Translations under genes and position numbers: made by a program
Assembly: GCA_963989385.1 (NCBI GenBank)
Contig: OZ022498.1
Location: 103,711,298 to 103,775,297 of the forward strand
Reading direction: 5' to 3'
From: Ctena decussata
Lineage: Eukaryota > Mollusca > Bivalvia > Lucinida > Lucinidae
DNA: 64,000 nucleotides
Notes under the pieces: generated by a model
What the model was told of the DNA's origin: nothing
Databases searched by the model: none
What the model saw: the letters and a program-made list of their open reading frames with translations, nothing else
Shown: one piece after another, positions 42,018 to 52,349 of the stretch
Layout: every line of letters begins with the position of its first letter
How positions within the stretch are numbered: position 1 is the stretch's first letter

Positions 42018-43297
42018 GTACTCGGACAAAACGGACCAGACGAAACGGACCACGGATAGGACAAAATGGCCCACGGTTAGGACAAAACGGACGGACTACG
42101 GCGTTTGAAGACAAAACGGACCACATTTCAGGACAAAACGGACCGCTCTTTTAATCAAAAATAGTTACCTAGTTAATGCTTATCCTTTCATCTTAATAAT
42201 AATGAAGAGTTGTGTTCGGATAATTATCACTTTAAAGCATGTCATCTGTGTAACAACAAACAAGCAAGCAAACAAATTTTATTCAGCCAAATAACACATT
42301 CAAACAGTACAAAATAGTAGGAAAATATAGATATATTCTGGATTTAATACACTGATAAAGATGTAAGATTTTATCTTATACCCATGCAAATTGCTTTGCA
42401 AGTATTGCAACTAAAATGAAACATGCTTTCTCAAGGTAAGAGAAGATCGTCACTCTATTTTTAATTCAAATGTGTTCATGTATAAGATGGCCAGGTATGT
42501 CTAAAACATGGTCAAGTCAAGTCAAGTCAAGTAAATTTTATTTCAAGTCAGTACATTTGTACAACATAAATAACACAAGCTCCAAGGAGCTTTTTCAACC
42601 GACGAACATGCTAAAAACATCACAGGTTTATTTTAAACGGACCACGTTTAAGATCCGTTTTGTCCTTAAAGACAAATATTCTCTACTATACAGAACTCAC
42701 CCTCAGTCTTTAATGGTTTTATGACCCTGTTATGTGAGATGGGATATTTCCTTTGATGAAATAGCAGTGTCACAGGACTGTTACATGATAGGATTAGGAG
42801 ATCCAATAAACAAGATTATTATATGACCAAGATGTAACACGCAATTTCATTGGCTGTTTTGACGTCACATGCCGGTCAATATTTCGTGATATTCACCGGC
42901 CTGTCAGTGAATATTACTTTTACGGTGACGTCATTGTATTTTCGTGACGTAACGTCTGATTTACGTTAATGTTAATGGTGTAACGTCGCGAGATAATACC
43001 GTGTAGTACCATCATAAATAACTAAGGAAACTGAATTTAGAATTATCATATAATAAAACAATTGTTGACCTTTATTTCGGTGAATATGCAGTTTTATTGA
43101 CCTGCAAACATAACATATTGACCTCCGCTTCGCGTCGGTCAATATGATGTTTGCAGGTCAATAAAACTGCATATCCACCTCAACAAAGGTCAATATTCGT
43201 TTAATATTTGTCTTTAAACGTGGTCCGTTTCGTCCTGAACGAGGTCCGTTTTGTCCTGACTATGGTCCGTTTTGTTCGTGGTCCGTTATGTCCCTAA
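42018..43297. mobile_element. Element with inverted terminal arrays of GGACAAAACGGACCAC
   Basis: The left end (42023-42155) has about five copies of ggacaaaacggaccac-type units. The right end (43218-43297) has four in inverted orientation (gtggtccgttttgtcc), and one pair sits in the middle (42637-42668). The body also holds two LINE-tail-like pieces (acaagcaagcaaacaaattt near 42259; the caagt repeat at 42511-42533 with 'aagctccaaggagctt') and the palindrome at 43063-43192. No transposase is seen. Confidence 0.6.
43063..43192. repeat. Palindrome with about 60-bp arms
   Basis: Arms 'ttgacctttatttcggtgaa...gcaaacat(a/)aacatattgacc' and its complement are separated by tccgcttcgcgtc. A smaller gtcaatatttc...gaatatt palindrome precedes it at about 42875-42915. 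Confidence 0.75.
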
Positions 43298-44478
43298 TTT
43301 CAGCCATGCGGTCAGTAAGTCGATAATTGGGTCATTAATTCAACGATTCGGTCAGTTAGGTTTCCTAGTGCATTAAACGCTTACACCAAGCCCTATACCT
43401 TAATAAGCGTCTGCTAGAATCATAAAGTGACAACATGGCGAATCAACCCCAAGTTAATCAAACTGCAAGAACTTGGAATCCTAGCTTTTCACATGCCGAA
43501 CGTGAACGGTTTGTTTATCTTAACAATAGCCCATGTACTAATGCCTTCATTTTTAGCCGTTTTAAGGAGATTTGAATATCTGAATGGTCAAATTTCGTGT
43601 TCACACGCTATTTTTTTTGACAGATTGTCACATGCTAGTTTTCGCCGTATGGTAAGATAAAAACGCCGTTGAAATAGGTAAGATAACACAGGCTAAATGT
43701 CACATAGCCGGTTCCCTTACAAGTTAAATCCTGGGAAAGGCTAACCAAGAAAGAGTTTGTATTGTAGACAATAATACCTGGGTGACAATCAGACTTCCGG
43801 TTCCTGTTTCGTGCGAGAAGGCGGCTTTTTTTGAGAGCCAAAAATATTTTATGAAATCCGTGAAATCAACAGTTTAGAGAACGCATCCAGGATCGAGATA
43901 TTGTTTTTCTGAAAGACTAGAAACCTGTTTCTGAAATGGATGAGATGAATTTGTGTTAAAACATTGCTTTACAGGATAAAAACTCATCATCCCCAAACAC
44001 AACTCCCGCTCGAATTCGTGAACAAAACCCAGAGTGTTTCAGCCAACTCCCCACATTATATATTGATTTATGTAACTAATATTTAATATGAAAATAGGCA
44101 CTGCCTATTGGCGAGCATCGATGGGCCGTATATTCTATTCTGTTCTATGTCGATGCAGGATTTTTTTTACGGTAACCCGTCAACGTCGCAGCAATCGGAC
44201 ATCCTCGCCTATGGAATTGACCGAAGTGTTACGATTGCATCACAGCTTATTTTTCAACTTCCGGTCGAACGTTAAAATTATTTACATACACATATCAGGT
44301 TTTGTGAATAAGAATGTGTTTATCTTTGTGTCTACGGAGCATAGCAACCATGAAATCGATCAAACTTCCTGTTTATTCATAATGGCAGCCCCCATATGGA
44401 GGTAAATTCCGGTCGAGAAATCGAACGATGGTTTTCTGAAGCAACATATGCAACATCATCTACATTTTCTTTTGACTA
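43298..44478. other. Region upstream of the LINE ORFs
   Basis: No gene recognised. Part of it is probably the LINE 5' UTR, but I cannot place the 5' end. The phrase 'ggctaaccaagaaagagtt' at about 43739 recurs at about 49165. Likewise 'ttttttgacag(a/g)ttgtca(c/t)atgctag' at 43613 recurs at 49524, so the LINE lies between two sets of short repeats. Confidence 0.4.
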
Positions 44479-45510
44479 ATGTCCTACCATAAGAGCTCGC
44501 CCTTCGGGCTAGCGGGCCCTTCGGGCCCGCTTGCGATGCTCGCTATGAATATGCCCAAAGAAGAGGTAATGCCCAGAAAAGGAAAAAAATCTGTGAGAGG
44601 AAAAGTTTCACAAGAGCACAGCTATAGTCAGTCTCAGAGAACAATTGGTCGGCAGAAAAGCATTCCAGTAGAATCCTCAGAATCTGAAGAACTTGACTCA
44701 TATGACTGTTGTGACTGTAAAAAGAAAATCTACACAAATGATCCTCCTGTTGAATGTGATTTTTGTAACAATGTTTTCTGCTATAAGTGTTCCGACATCA
44801 GCTCAAAAGCACAGTATAATAAACTTAGTTCAGCAAAAGAGGATGAAGGCATGATGTGGTTCTGTGTACATTGCCAAATTAGCAATCCGGGGGTAAAGAA
44901 AATGCTAGTCAAAGTAACTAAGATTGAGGAAACACAATCTAGCGTTCTTAATAGACTTGATAGTTTAGAACAAAAAAATGAAGGGCTAGATGATAAGATA
45001 AGAAATGCCGTAATCAAACAGAGAGAAGTAGACATACGCAGGCTTAATATCATGTGCTTTGGAATTAAAGAAAGTACAGCTGAGAACGCTGCTCTCAGAA
45101 ATGAGGCTGAAAAGGCTAGTTTAAGTCATATAATCTATGATCTCCTAGAGTTAACTGAAGATGAGTTCTCGTTTGATGGAAAAATCGTTAGAATTGGTGC
45201 ATACGATGAAACTAAAATCAGACCTCTTAGGATAAAGGCAACTTGTTTTGAAAGCAAAAAAAAGCTGTTGGAGACAGCAAGAAATAAATTGAAGAATTCT
45301 GATAACCCTGAGCTGAAAGATATATTTTTCAAACCAGATTTGACAAAAAAGCAAAGGGCAGAGGCATTTGCTAGGAGAGAAAATAGAAGGAAAGAAAGAG
45401 CAAAAGAGAGGCGTCGATCAACAGATCCTGTAGGAGAGGGGGAAGGGGAGCCCTCAAGAGTACCTGCAGAGGCGACGGGAGGAGAACCTTTTCGGGGTTC
45501 TCAAAAGTAA
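44479..45510 (+). CDS. LINE ORF1 protein with PHD-like zinc finger
   Basis: Nucleic-acid-binding protein encoded by the first ORF of a CR1/L2-type LINE. From the ATG at 44479 it spans 343 residues; the ATG at 44545 (MNMPKEEVMP) is an alternative start after a GC-rich stretch. A PHD-type zinc finger occupies about residues 75-135 (YDCCDC, CDFCNNVFCYKC, WFCVHC). A coiled coil follows (about 145-180), then an RRM-like region beginning RRLNIMCFGIKES. The tail is very basic, with KQRAEAFARRENRRKERAKE. Such proteins trimerise and chaperone the LINE RNA. The stop TAA is at 45508-45510, and the ORF2 frame is already open across this point. Confidence 0.85.
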   Translation: MSYHKSSPFGLAGPSGPLAMLAMNMPKEEVMPRKGKKSVRGKVSQEHSYSQSQRTIGRQKSIPVESSESEELDSYDCCDCKKKIYTNDPPVECDFCNNVFCYKCSDISSKAQYNKLSSAKEDEGMMWFCVHCQISNPGVKKMLVKVTKIEETQSSVLNRLDSLEQKNEGLDDKIRNAVIKQREVDIRRLNIMCFGIKESTAENAALRNEAEKASLSHIIYDLLELTEDEFSFDGKIVRIGAYDETKIRPLRIKATCFESKKKLLETARNKLKNSDNPELKDIFFKPDLTKKQRAEAFARRENRRKERAKERRRSTDPVGEGEGEPSRVPAEATGGEPFRGSQK

Positions 45511-45676
45511 TGTAACCCCAAACTTATATGAACATGTACATACGTTAAAAAGTTATTGTTATTCTTTTGAAAGTTCAGTTACACAAGACAGTTCTAGTTC
45601 TGAGTTCAGTTGTTCAAAAGCATTTCCAGTAAAACAAATTGAAGCACAAATCAGAAAAGATTCTGATCGGAAATAT

Positions 45677-48600
45677 TTGCTTAGTAGTAGTATACGCCAT
45701 CATGAGGGTGATAATAGAGACACTGACAGTGAATTATGCTATGATACAGACATTGAATCAAGACATTTTTCTGCTAGTGATGTTTCATCTAATTATAGTG
45801 ACTCTTCAGCCTCATCTATTTGTGACAGTCCTGTGATGAATAGTTTAGAGCCAGTATCTGCGTTGAGCGATGATACATTTATTTATAATATCAGTTCAAA
45901 TGAACAAAGTATAGAGAATTCCCATTTAAGTATAGAGAACACATTTGATACTGATAGTACAGAGACTTATTCACAAAATAGTAATGTCACAGATGGATTT
46001 GACTCAAGCTCAAACCTAAACTCAGATGCAACATATTTATATGATTCATCCCCAGAAAATTCACAGACAATAAATAGTGTCAAAGTAGAATATTTTAATA
46101 ATACTGACAATGAAAAAGGAAAGATAAGTATATACTACACTAATTGTGACAGTGTTTTGAATAAAAGAGATGAGTTGGAACTCGAAATCGAACATTGTGA
46201 CCCAGAAGTTATTGTATTAACAGAAATATTTCCGAAAACTAGTAATTCAACCGAAATATTAACTCAAGAGTTGAAGATAGATGGATATAATTTAATACTT
46301 GGAAAGGTTACTGAGAAATGTAGAGGAGTTTGTATATATGTTAAAAACAATTTGTCATTTTGTGAATGCCAGACTTTGAATGATTTTTCATTCGCTGAAT
46401 CTTGTTGGTGCATTTTACGATTAGAGACTAATAAACAATTATTGATTGGAGGAATCTATAGAAGCCCTAGTAGTACTGCTGTTAATTCCAGACATTTGAA
46501 TGACTTGATTAATATGGCTGTTAGCCTAAAGTTTGACTATACTGTTCTAGTTGGAGATTTTAATTATCCTCATATTTCATGGGAAGATTGGACAACACCA
46601 AATAATCCTAATAATCCAGACTTTCTATTTATAGAATGTTTAAGAGACAATTATTTAGATCAGTGTATAAGTCAACCGACGAGATACCGAGAGGGACAGA
46701 GAGCAAATATACTGGACTTGTTTATTGTGGATAAGAATGAAATTGTAACAAAAATTGTTTATAGCTCAAACTTGGGAGCAAGTGACCATGTTTGTTTTAT
46801 GGCAGAGCTGAACTGTAATGTTATTATGAAAGACTCAGAAACAATAAAAAGAAATTATTACAAAGGAAAATATGAAGATATTAGAGAAGAATTAAGCTCT
46901 GTGAATTGGGAAATAATGAATAGTATGAATGTAGAGGATAGCTGGAATTTCTTTCTAAGTAAATTGAATGACAGTGTAGAAAGAAATGTCCCATTGAAAA
47001 GAAGTTATCAAAGAAAGAAACAGAAATGGGTTGACACAACTTGCTTAACAAGTATAAAACTGAAGAAAAAATTATGGAACAGATATATTCATACAAAGGA
47101 TAGAACTGACTACTTTAGGTACTGTCGTGCGAGAAACCAATGTACAAAGGTAACAAGAACAGCAAAAAAGAAATTTGAACAAAGTGTGATTAAAAATGTG
47201 AAGACTGATCCAAAGGGATTTTGGGGATATGTACGAGAGAAAACGAAATCAAAGACTACTGTTTCAGACCTGAAAGACTTAAATGGTAAAATGGTTAGTG
47301 AGGACACAGAAAAAGCTGATTTATTGAATACATTTTTCGCGTCAGTATTTGTGAATGAGCCAACGGGGGAATTGCCTATTTTTGACATTCGTTATCACGG
47401 CACACCGGTAACAGACTTACAAACTAACTTACAAGATCTAACTAAACGTTTGAAATCATTAAATGCTTGTAAATCCATGGGACCAGATAATTGTCATCCT
47501 AGAGTATTACGGGAAACTGCAGACATAGTGAATATACCATTACAAACAATATTTGATAAGACATTCAGGGAAGGTAGAATACCTAGTATTTGGAAAGATG
47601 CCAATGTAAGTGCATTATACAAAAATAAAGGTGACAAAAGCGAAACAACAAACTATAGGCCTGTTAGTTTAACCTGTCTGCCTAGCAGAATTTGTGAAAA
47701 AACAGTTAGAGATACTATAATGAACCATATGTATACAAATAAACTTTTTACTGAATGTCAGTATGGGTTTCGACATAAAAGAAGTTGCATTCTTCAACTG
47801 TTGGATGTTTTGGACGATTGGAGTAGGTTTTATGATGAAAGTAAACAAATTGACGCTGCATACTTAGATATAAAAAAAGCTTTTGATACCATTCCCCATC
47901 AAAGACTTCTTTTGAAAATGAAAAAGTATGGTTTTGGGGGAAATTTGTTGAAATGGGTTGAGGACTTTTTAAGTGAAAGAAGGCAAAGAGTTGTTTTTAA
48001 TGGTAAATGCTCCACTTGGAAGACTGTCACATCTGGTGTGCCCCAAGGCTCTGTTCTTGGGCCGGTTCTTTTTATCATCTACGTTAACGATATGCCAGAC
48101 AGTCTAGAAAGTTTCTGCAAAATTTTTGCAGATGACACCAAAGTTTACACAGCAGTAGGTGAAAAATCGGATCAAGAGAGACTTCAAAGAGACCTTATAA
48201 AGTTAAGCAAATGGAGTAAACAATGGCTACTAGAATTCTCAGTTCAAAAGTGCAAAGTGATTGAATATGGCAATGTAAGATTTCAGTTTGATTATAAACT
48301 GATAGACAAAGATGGAATTCTAACATCATTACCAAAAGACACTACTGAGAAAGATCTAGGCATATGGTTTCAGAACAATATGAAATTTGAAAACCACATT
48401 ATATATGTGGTTAATAGATGTAATAAACTTCTAGGCCTTATTAAAAGAACATTTAAGTCTCTAGATAAAGAATCATTCTTAACTCTGTATAAGAGTTTGG
48501 TTAGATCAATTATTGACTATGGAGGCAGTGTTTACTTTCCAACGACCAAAAAGAACATACAATTAGTAGAAAACATTCAGAAACGAGCTACTAAAATACT

Positions 48601-48961
48601 ACCTGAGTTAAAAGACTTAACATATTCAGAACGTCTCAAAAGATTAAATCTTCCTACTCTACATTATAGAAGAAAGCGCTATGACTTGATACAGCTATAT
48701 AGGATAGTTCATGGCTTTGATGAAATTGAACCAGGAAAGTTTGTTGACTTTAATGACAACATTACGAGAGGCCACTTATTTAAGATACAGAAACCGAGTT
48801 GTAAAAAGAAATTGAGAATGGATTCTTTTCCAATAAGATGTATCAATATGTGGAACTCCCTTAGTGAAGAGATAGTTTCGAGCGACACAGTGCTGAAATT
48901 CAAATCAAGACTCGACAAATACCTCATGCCAGATAGATATAATCTGGCAGAAATCTACTGA
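45677..48961 (+). CDS. LINE ORF2: AP endonuclease and reverse transcriptase
   Basis: This is the enzyme of a CR1/L2-type non-LTR retrotransposon, which nicks target DNA and primes reverse transcription there. Residues are counted from the TTG at 45677. The endonuclease has YYTNCDSVLNKRDEL (N156), TEIF (E183), VGDFNYPHISW (GDFN 293-296) and ASDHVCF (SDH 369-371). The RT has NYRPVSLTCLPSRICEK, AYLDIKKAFDTIPH, GVPQGSVLGPVLF and the catalytic FADD at about 816-819. The thumb and C-terminus are complete up to the stop. There is no ATG before residue 53 (45833). The frame is open from at least 45500, overlapping the end of ORF1 in another frame. The first 140 residues are Ser/Asn/Asp-rich and look like a linker. 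No stop or frameshift is seen, so the copy may be young. Confidence 0.92.
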   Translation: MLSSSIRHHEGDNRDTDSELCYDTDIESRHFSASDVSSNYSDSSASSICDSPVMNSLEPVSALSDDTFIYNISSNEQSIENSHLSIENTFDTDSTETYSQNSNVTDGFDSSSNLNSDATYLYDSSPENSQTINSVKVEYFNNTDNEKGKISIYYTNCDSVLNKRDELELEIEHCDPEVIVLTEIFPKTSNSTEILTQELKIDGYNLILGKVTEKCRGVCIYVKNNLSFCECQTLNDFSFAESCWCILRLETNKQLLIGGIYRSPSSTAVNSRHLNDLINMAVSLKFDYTVLVGDFNYPHISWEDWTTPNNPNNPDFLFIECLRDNYLDQCISQPTRYREGQRANILDLFIVDKNEIVTKIVYSSNLGASDHVCFMAELNCNVIMKDSETIKRNYYKGKYEDIREELSSVNWEIMNSMNVEDSWNFFLSKLNDSVERNVPLKRSYQRKKQKWVDTTCLTSIKLKKKLWNRYIHTKDRTDYFRYCRARNQCTKVTRTAKKKFEQSVIKNVKTDPKGFWGYVREKTKSKTTVSDLKDLNGKMVSEDTEKADLLNTFFASVFVNEPTGELPIFDIRYHGTPVTDLQTNLQDLTKRLKSLNACKSMGPDNCHPRVLRETADIVNIPLQTIFDKTFREGRIPSIWKDANVSALYKNKGDKSETTNYRPVSLTCLPSRICEKTVRDTIMNHMYTNKLFTECQYGFRHKRSCILQLLDVLDDWSRFYDESKQIDAAYLDIKKAFDTIPHQRLLLKMKKYGFGGNLLKWVEDFLSERRQRVVFNGKCSTWKTVTSGVPQGSVLGPVLFIIYVNDMPDSLESFCKIFADDTKVYTAVGEKSDQERLQRDLIKLSKWSKQWLLEFSVQKCKVIEYGNVRFQFDYKLIDKDGILTSLPKDTTEKDLGIWFQNNMKFENHIIYVVNRCNKLLGLIKRTFKSLDKESFLTLYKSLVRSIIDYGGSVYFPTTKKNIQLVENIQKRATKILPELKDLTYSERLKRLNLPTLHYRRKRYDLIQLYRIVHGFDEIEPGKFVDFNDNITRGHLFKIQKPSCKKKLRMDSFPIRCINMWNSLSEEIVSSDTVLKFKSRLDKYLMPDRYNLAEIY

Positions 48962-49090
48962 AAGGACTATCTACAATCTAAACACAGGAACCGGAAACGC
49001 GAATTAGTTAAGAGAAAAGTTTAGAGAGAGTATTACAAGCTCCAACGAGCTTTCGTGACTCTTAAACATCAAGAATCAAGAATCAAGGGG
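48962..49090 (+). other. LINE 3' UTR and tail repeat
   Basis: Short 3' UTR with a hairpin-like 'acaagctccaacgagctttc' at 49037-49056 and a tail of atcaagaatcaagaatcaag (49069-49087). The CR1/L2 group ends in short tandem repeats rather than poly(A), so the element's 3' end is placed here. Confidence 0.7.
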
Positions 49091-51639
49091 GTTACACAAG
49101 TCAACTAGACTTTCAACCCTACGAGGATAAATGTAAAATGTAGCTGCTATCTGATCTTGGTCTCGGCTAACCAAGAAAGAGTTGTGGTATAGCTGCACCA
49201 GCTGGTCTAAGGTTTAACTCGTGCACAGCTAACCAATTTTAATAAGTAGAACTCCTGGGAACGGCTATATTAACGTGATCGTATAGTGGTTTATTTTCGT
49301 AATAAACAACAATAATAGTTTATTGTTCTAGTTTTATTATTTATTGTGTCCAAAAGTAATTTCCTTAAATATCTACTATGTTTGTACTTCACGTAAATTC
49401 CATAAAACTATGTCCAAATGTTATAATTTAGTATTGTTACCAACAGTCAAAAAATGATTGTACTTCCTCATTTACTAGGTTAAATATTAGTCCAAAAGTT
49501 GTTGATAACAGCTGCATACTCTCTTTTTTTGACAGGTTGTCATATGCTAGTTTTCGGCACACAACACAAACCCAACAGTGTTCCCATTCACGTAGAATTG
49601 TGCGTGAATCACGCGGAAATAATTCTAATCACGCATAAATTTTGGGGCAAGAACGTGCATTCACGTGCATGTGTTTCTCTCAAAAATATAAAAAATCATT
49701 TTTCTTCATTCTATTGCGAGTCTGCCAGGCCAGATGATTTTTGTAGCCGAGAAGAGAGTCAGAAGTCGCTGTTTTGATCTGAAATGCGGGCCGTAGTAAG
49801 ATACCATGCTTTCATTCACGTCCGTCACATCCGTTCTACGGCCAATCAAATTCATTATTGGAAAACACTACCACTAATCGGCTGCATGAATATTAATGAC
49901 ATGTGCGGTCATGTTGCGCACTAGAACTGTCATAATGGCCGACAGAATTTGTCTGTATTTTTGCGTTTATTTTCGCTGTTTCTGTTTGGAAACGGCACTT
50001 TCTATTTTTCATTTGGAAAGGATTCCATCAAATGATTAATATTGGATAAAACGAGGACTGGAAAAAGGCATGACAGCCGTTTTCTTCGTTTTTTCAGGCT
50101 TCAATTGGAAACACATCGGCACTTTAGTGTTTGCAAAAGAAGCGGACCAAGGATTCCGGGTCATTTCAGCCCATGTCCATTTCGGCCCATAACTTTTTCG
50201 AGATAAAAAGTCATACCCGTAAATTTTACTTCATACCCGCAAATTTTATAGATATGGGGTATAAAAACCCTCAGTTTAAAATTTGAGTGGGAACACTGCC
50301 CAAAAGTCAACGCCCAAACAGCAACTTGCTGTAGGGACAAACCAACAAGACATCTTCACCTTATGAACCGAAGTTACAGATTGAATTAAACATGGAAATC
50401 TTAATGATTTCACCCAAATTATTCGGCTGCCGTAACCGAATATACTAGATCTGACAATAGAGCACAAGGTTACGCTCTGTGTCATCAGAAACTGACCCAG
50501 TATATTACATATCCAAGTATTGTTTACAAATGCAAATCAGCGGCTTGTTTCTAACTAAGAATAGTAACATTCTGAGACTTCCCGTCTCCAAAGTATGTGA
50601 AGCCAATTCTCTACAGCCACTTTAGATAGAGAATAAATCCTAGTCTGCTAGTCATCAATTGAAAGCATCGCAAGGATTTCCAATCACGGAAACAAGACAT
50701 AAAATGACCAGCTTCTTCAGACCCTGATCAACAGTTTGACTCCCAAACCCAAAGGCGCGCATGCCTACTTTGTTACACTATTGCTGTATCCCAGCCAAAG
50801 AAAATGACGTCTAATATTAAGGAATCTATCAAGGAATCAAAACTTACACTGCAGGGTTCAATCTAGGCTGGGTTTTTGTGCCAGTGGCGCACTTTGAAAG
50901 TCTTTGGCTCATTTTTTAACAGGGCTCAGCCTAGAAGGTGATTTGGGAGAAATAGTCTCCTTAAACTGGCTGACTTCTCCCTATTTTGAGCTGAGGGAGA
51001 AGTTTAAATGTAAAGAACATAAAAGGGAAATACAAAATTTGGACCAAAACTTCTCCCTAAAGTCCAGAACCTGTTGCTATCTATCTCTCGATACTGAGAC
51101 GATCATTTTCTGATCATTACCTCAGGTGTGGTGGGTTGCTAAATTTAAAATTGAGCTCAAAGGGAAAACAAACTCTCGGGGTGGGCCATTAAAACTATTT
51201 ACAAGAAGCAGATCAGAGGCATGCTTAAACATTGCAAAATGTCTCCCTGTCTGAAACTGTTTGAAAATCAAGTGCCCCATATTGGCCCGAAATCCAATGC
51301 ATTGGTGCGTTTCCAATTTCGTTGTGCCCTAACGTAACTTTTTTTTAGCAGTATAGCTATTATCGTGTCAGTATTAGAAGACACTTTTTCTGCGGTACCG
51401 AAATTTGAGTGCAAAGCGTCACAACGACTTGGAGAGTGTGACTAGGAACCGGATATCAATTTATTTAAGATGCATTTATGAATGCGGGGGAAACCAGCTA
51501 TTCTCAGAACATGTTGGCAATGCAAACACAGAAACAAATTGGTGAATTTCATTTCTGTTGGCCGAAATTCCACCAAGCAAGCACGAACAAAATCAGAAAA
51601 CACCAGTGATGAAAACAATCAAATGAGAATAAAAAATTG
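49091..51639. other. Long spacer without recognisable gene
   Basis: No exon, SINE or TIR element recognised. Short frames (for example 49499-49777) have no motif. Confidence 0.4.
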
Positions 51640-51644
51640 GGAAA

Positions 51645-51825
51645 TCCTGTGATAGATAGATGGATGTCCTGCGACTTTACGTCCTTTTTAACAGTACTTC
51701 AGTCATATCAGGAGGATGAGATTCTGATAATGAAAGGCTGTGTGCAATGGAACCCCGTTTATGATAGGAAAGATTCTTGCCTCAAGCGGGGCTCGAACTC
51801 AGGTCAGCTAGATCAGGAAATCCTG
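51645..51825 (-). mobile_element. tRNA-derived SINE, family S4
   Basis: On the minus strand a B box lies in CCTGAGTTCGAGCCCCGC (complement of 51785-51802). The 3' part then reads 'ccattgcacacagcctttca', 'tatgactgaagtactgttaa' and 'aggacgtaaagtcgc'. Relatives lie at 59895-60045 (minus), 60668-60880 (plus) and 55375-55530 (plus). Confidence 0.7.
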
Positions 51826-52349
51826 TGCAAAAAGAAAGAAAAAAATAAAATTCAAAATGAGTGGCTCCAAAAATCTTCGTTTTCCTGGCGTCGTTACGAT
51901 GATGCCAATAAAATGATGACTTGCAGAATCATGTATACAGCAAAACAAAAATACCACTATTTCATACCTGTCAACTCTCTCACATAAATCATGAGTCCCC
52001 TGATTTTTGGATATTTTCCCGATCTCCAGATTGTATTTTAAAAATATCCTTATTCTCCCGCTTTTTAGACTACCGTTGGATTTCTATTTTCAGCGCTAAA
52101 TAATAAAATCAAAGCGATTTTTATCATTTGTTTCTTCACGTGTTTATAGTTTTTCAAGGTGAAGGTCGGCCTCACTTCTGTTCAGCTTGGACTTGCGAGT
52201 TTCCAACTGGTTCCAGTAGTTTTCACCAGTTGTAAGCGGTCATTAGACAAGGTAGTCCTACAGAGGCTGGATTGCAGAAAGAAGAATCGGTAAATTCCGT
52301 GACTGGTCACGCGCAACAATGAAAAATAGATTATTATACTTGGTTCTCG
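51826..52349. other. Spacer without recognisable gene
   Basis: Nothing recognised. Confidence 0.3.

Noticed and set aside
44490..44545. Bacterial contamination suggested by cctttcggg-type GC-rich hairpins
   Set aside because: It lies in frame with a LINE ORF1 and is flanked by eukaryotic sequence on both sides.
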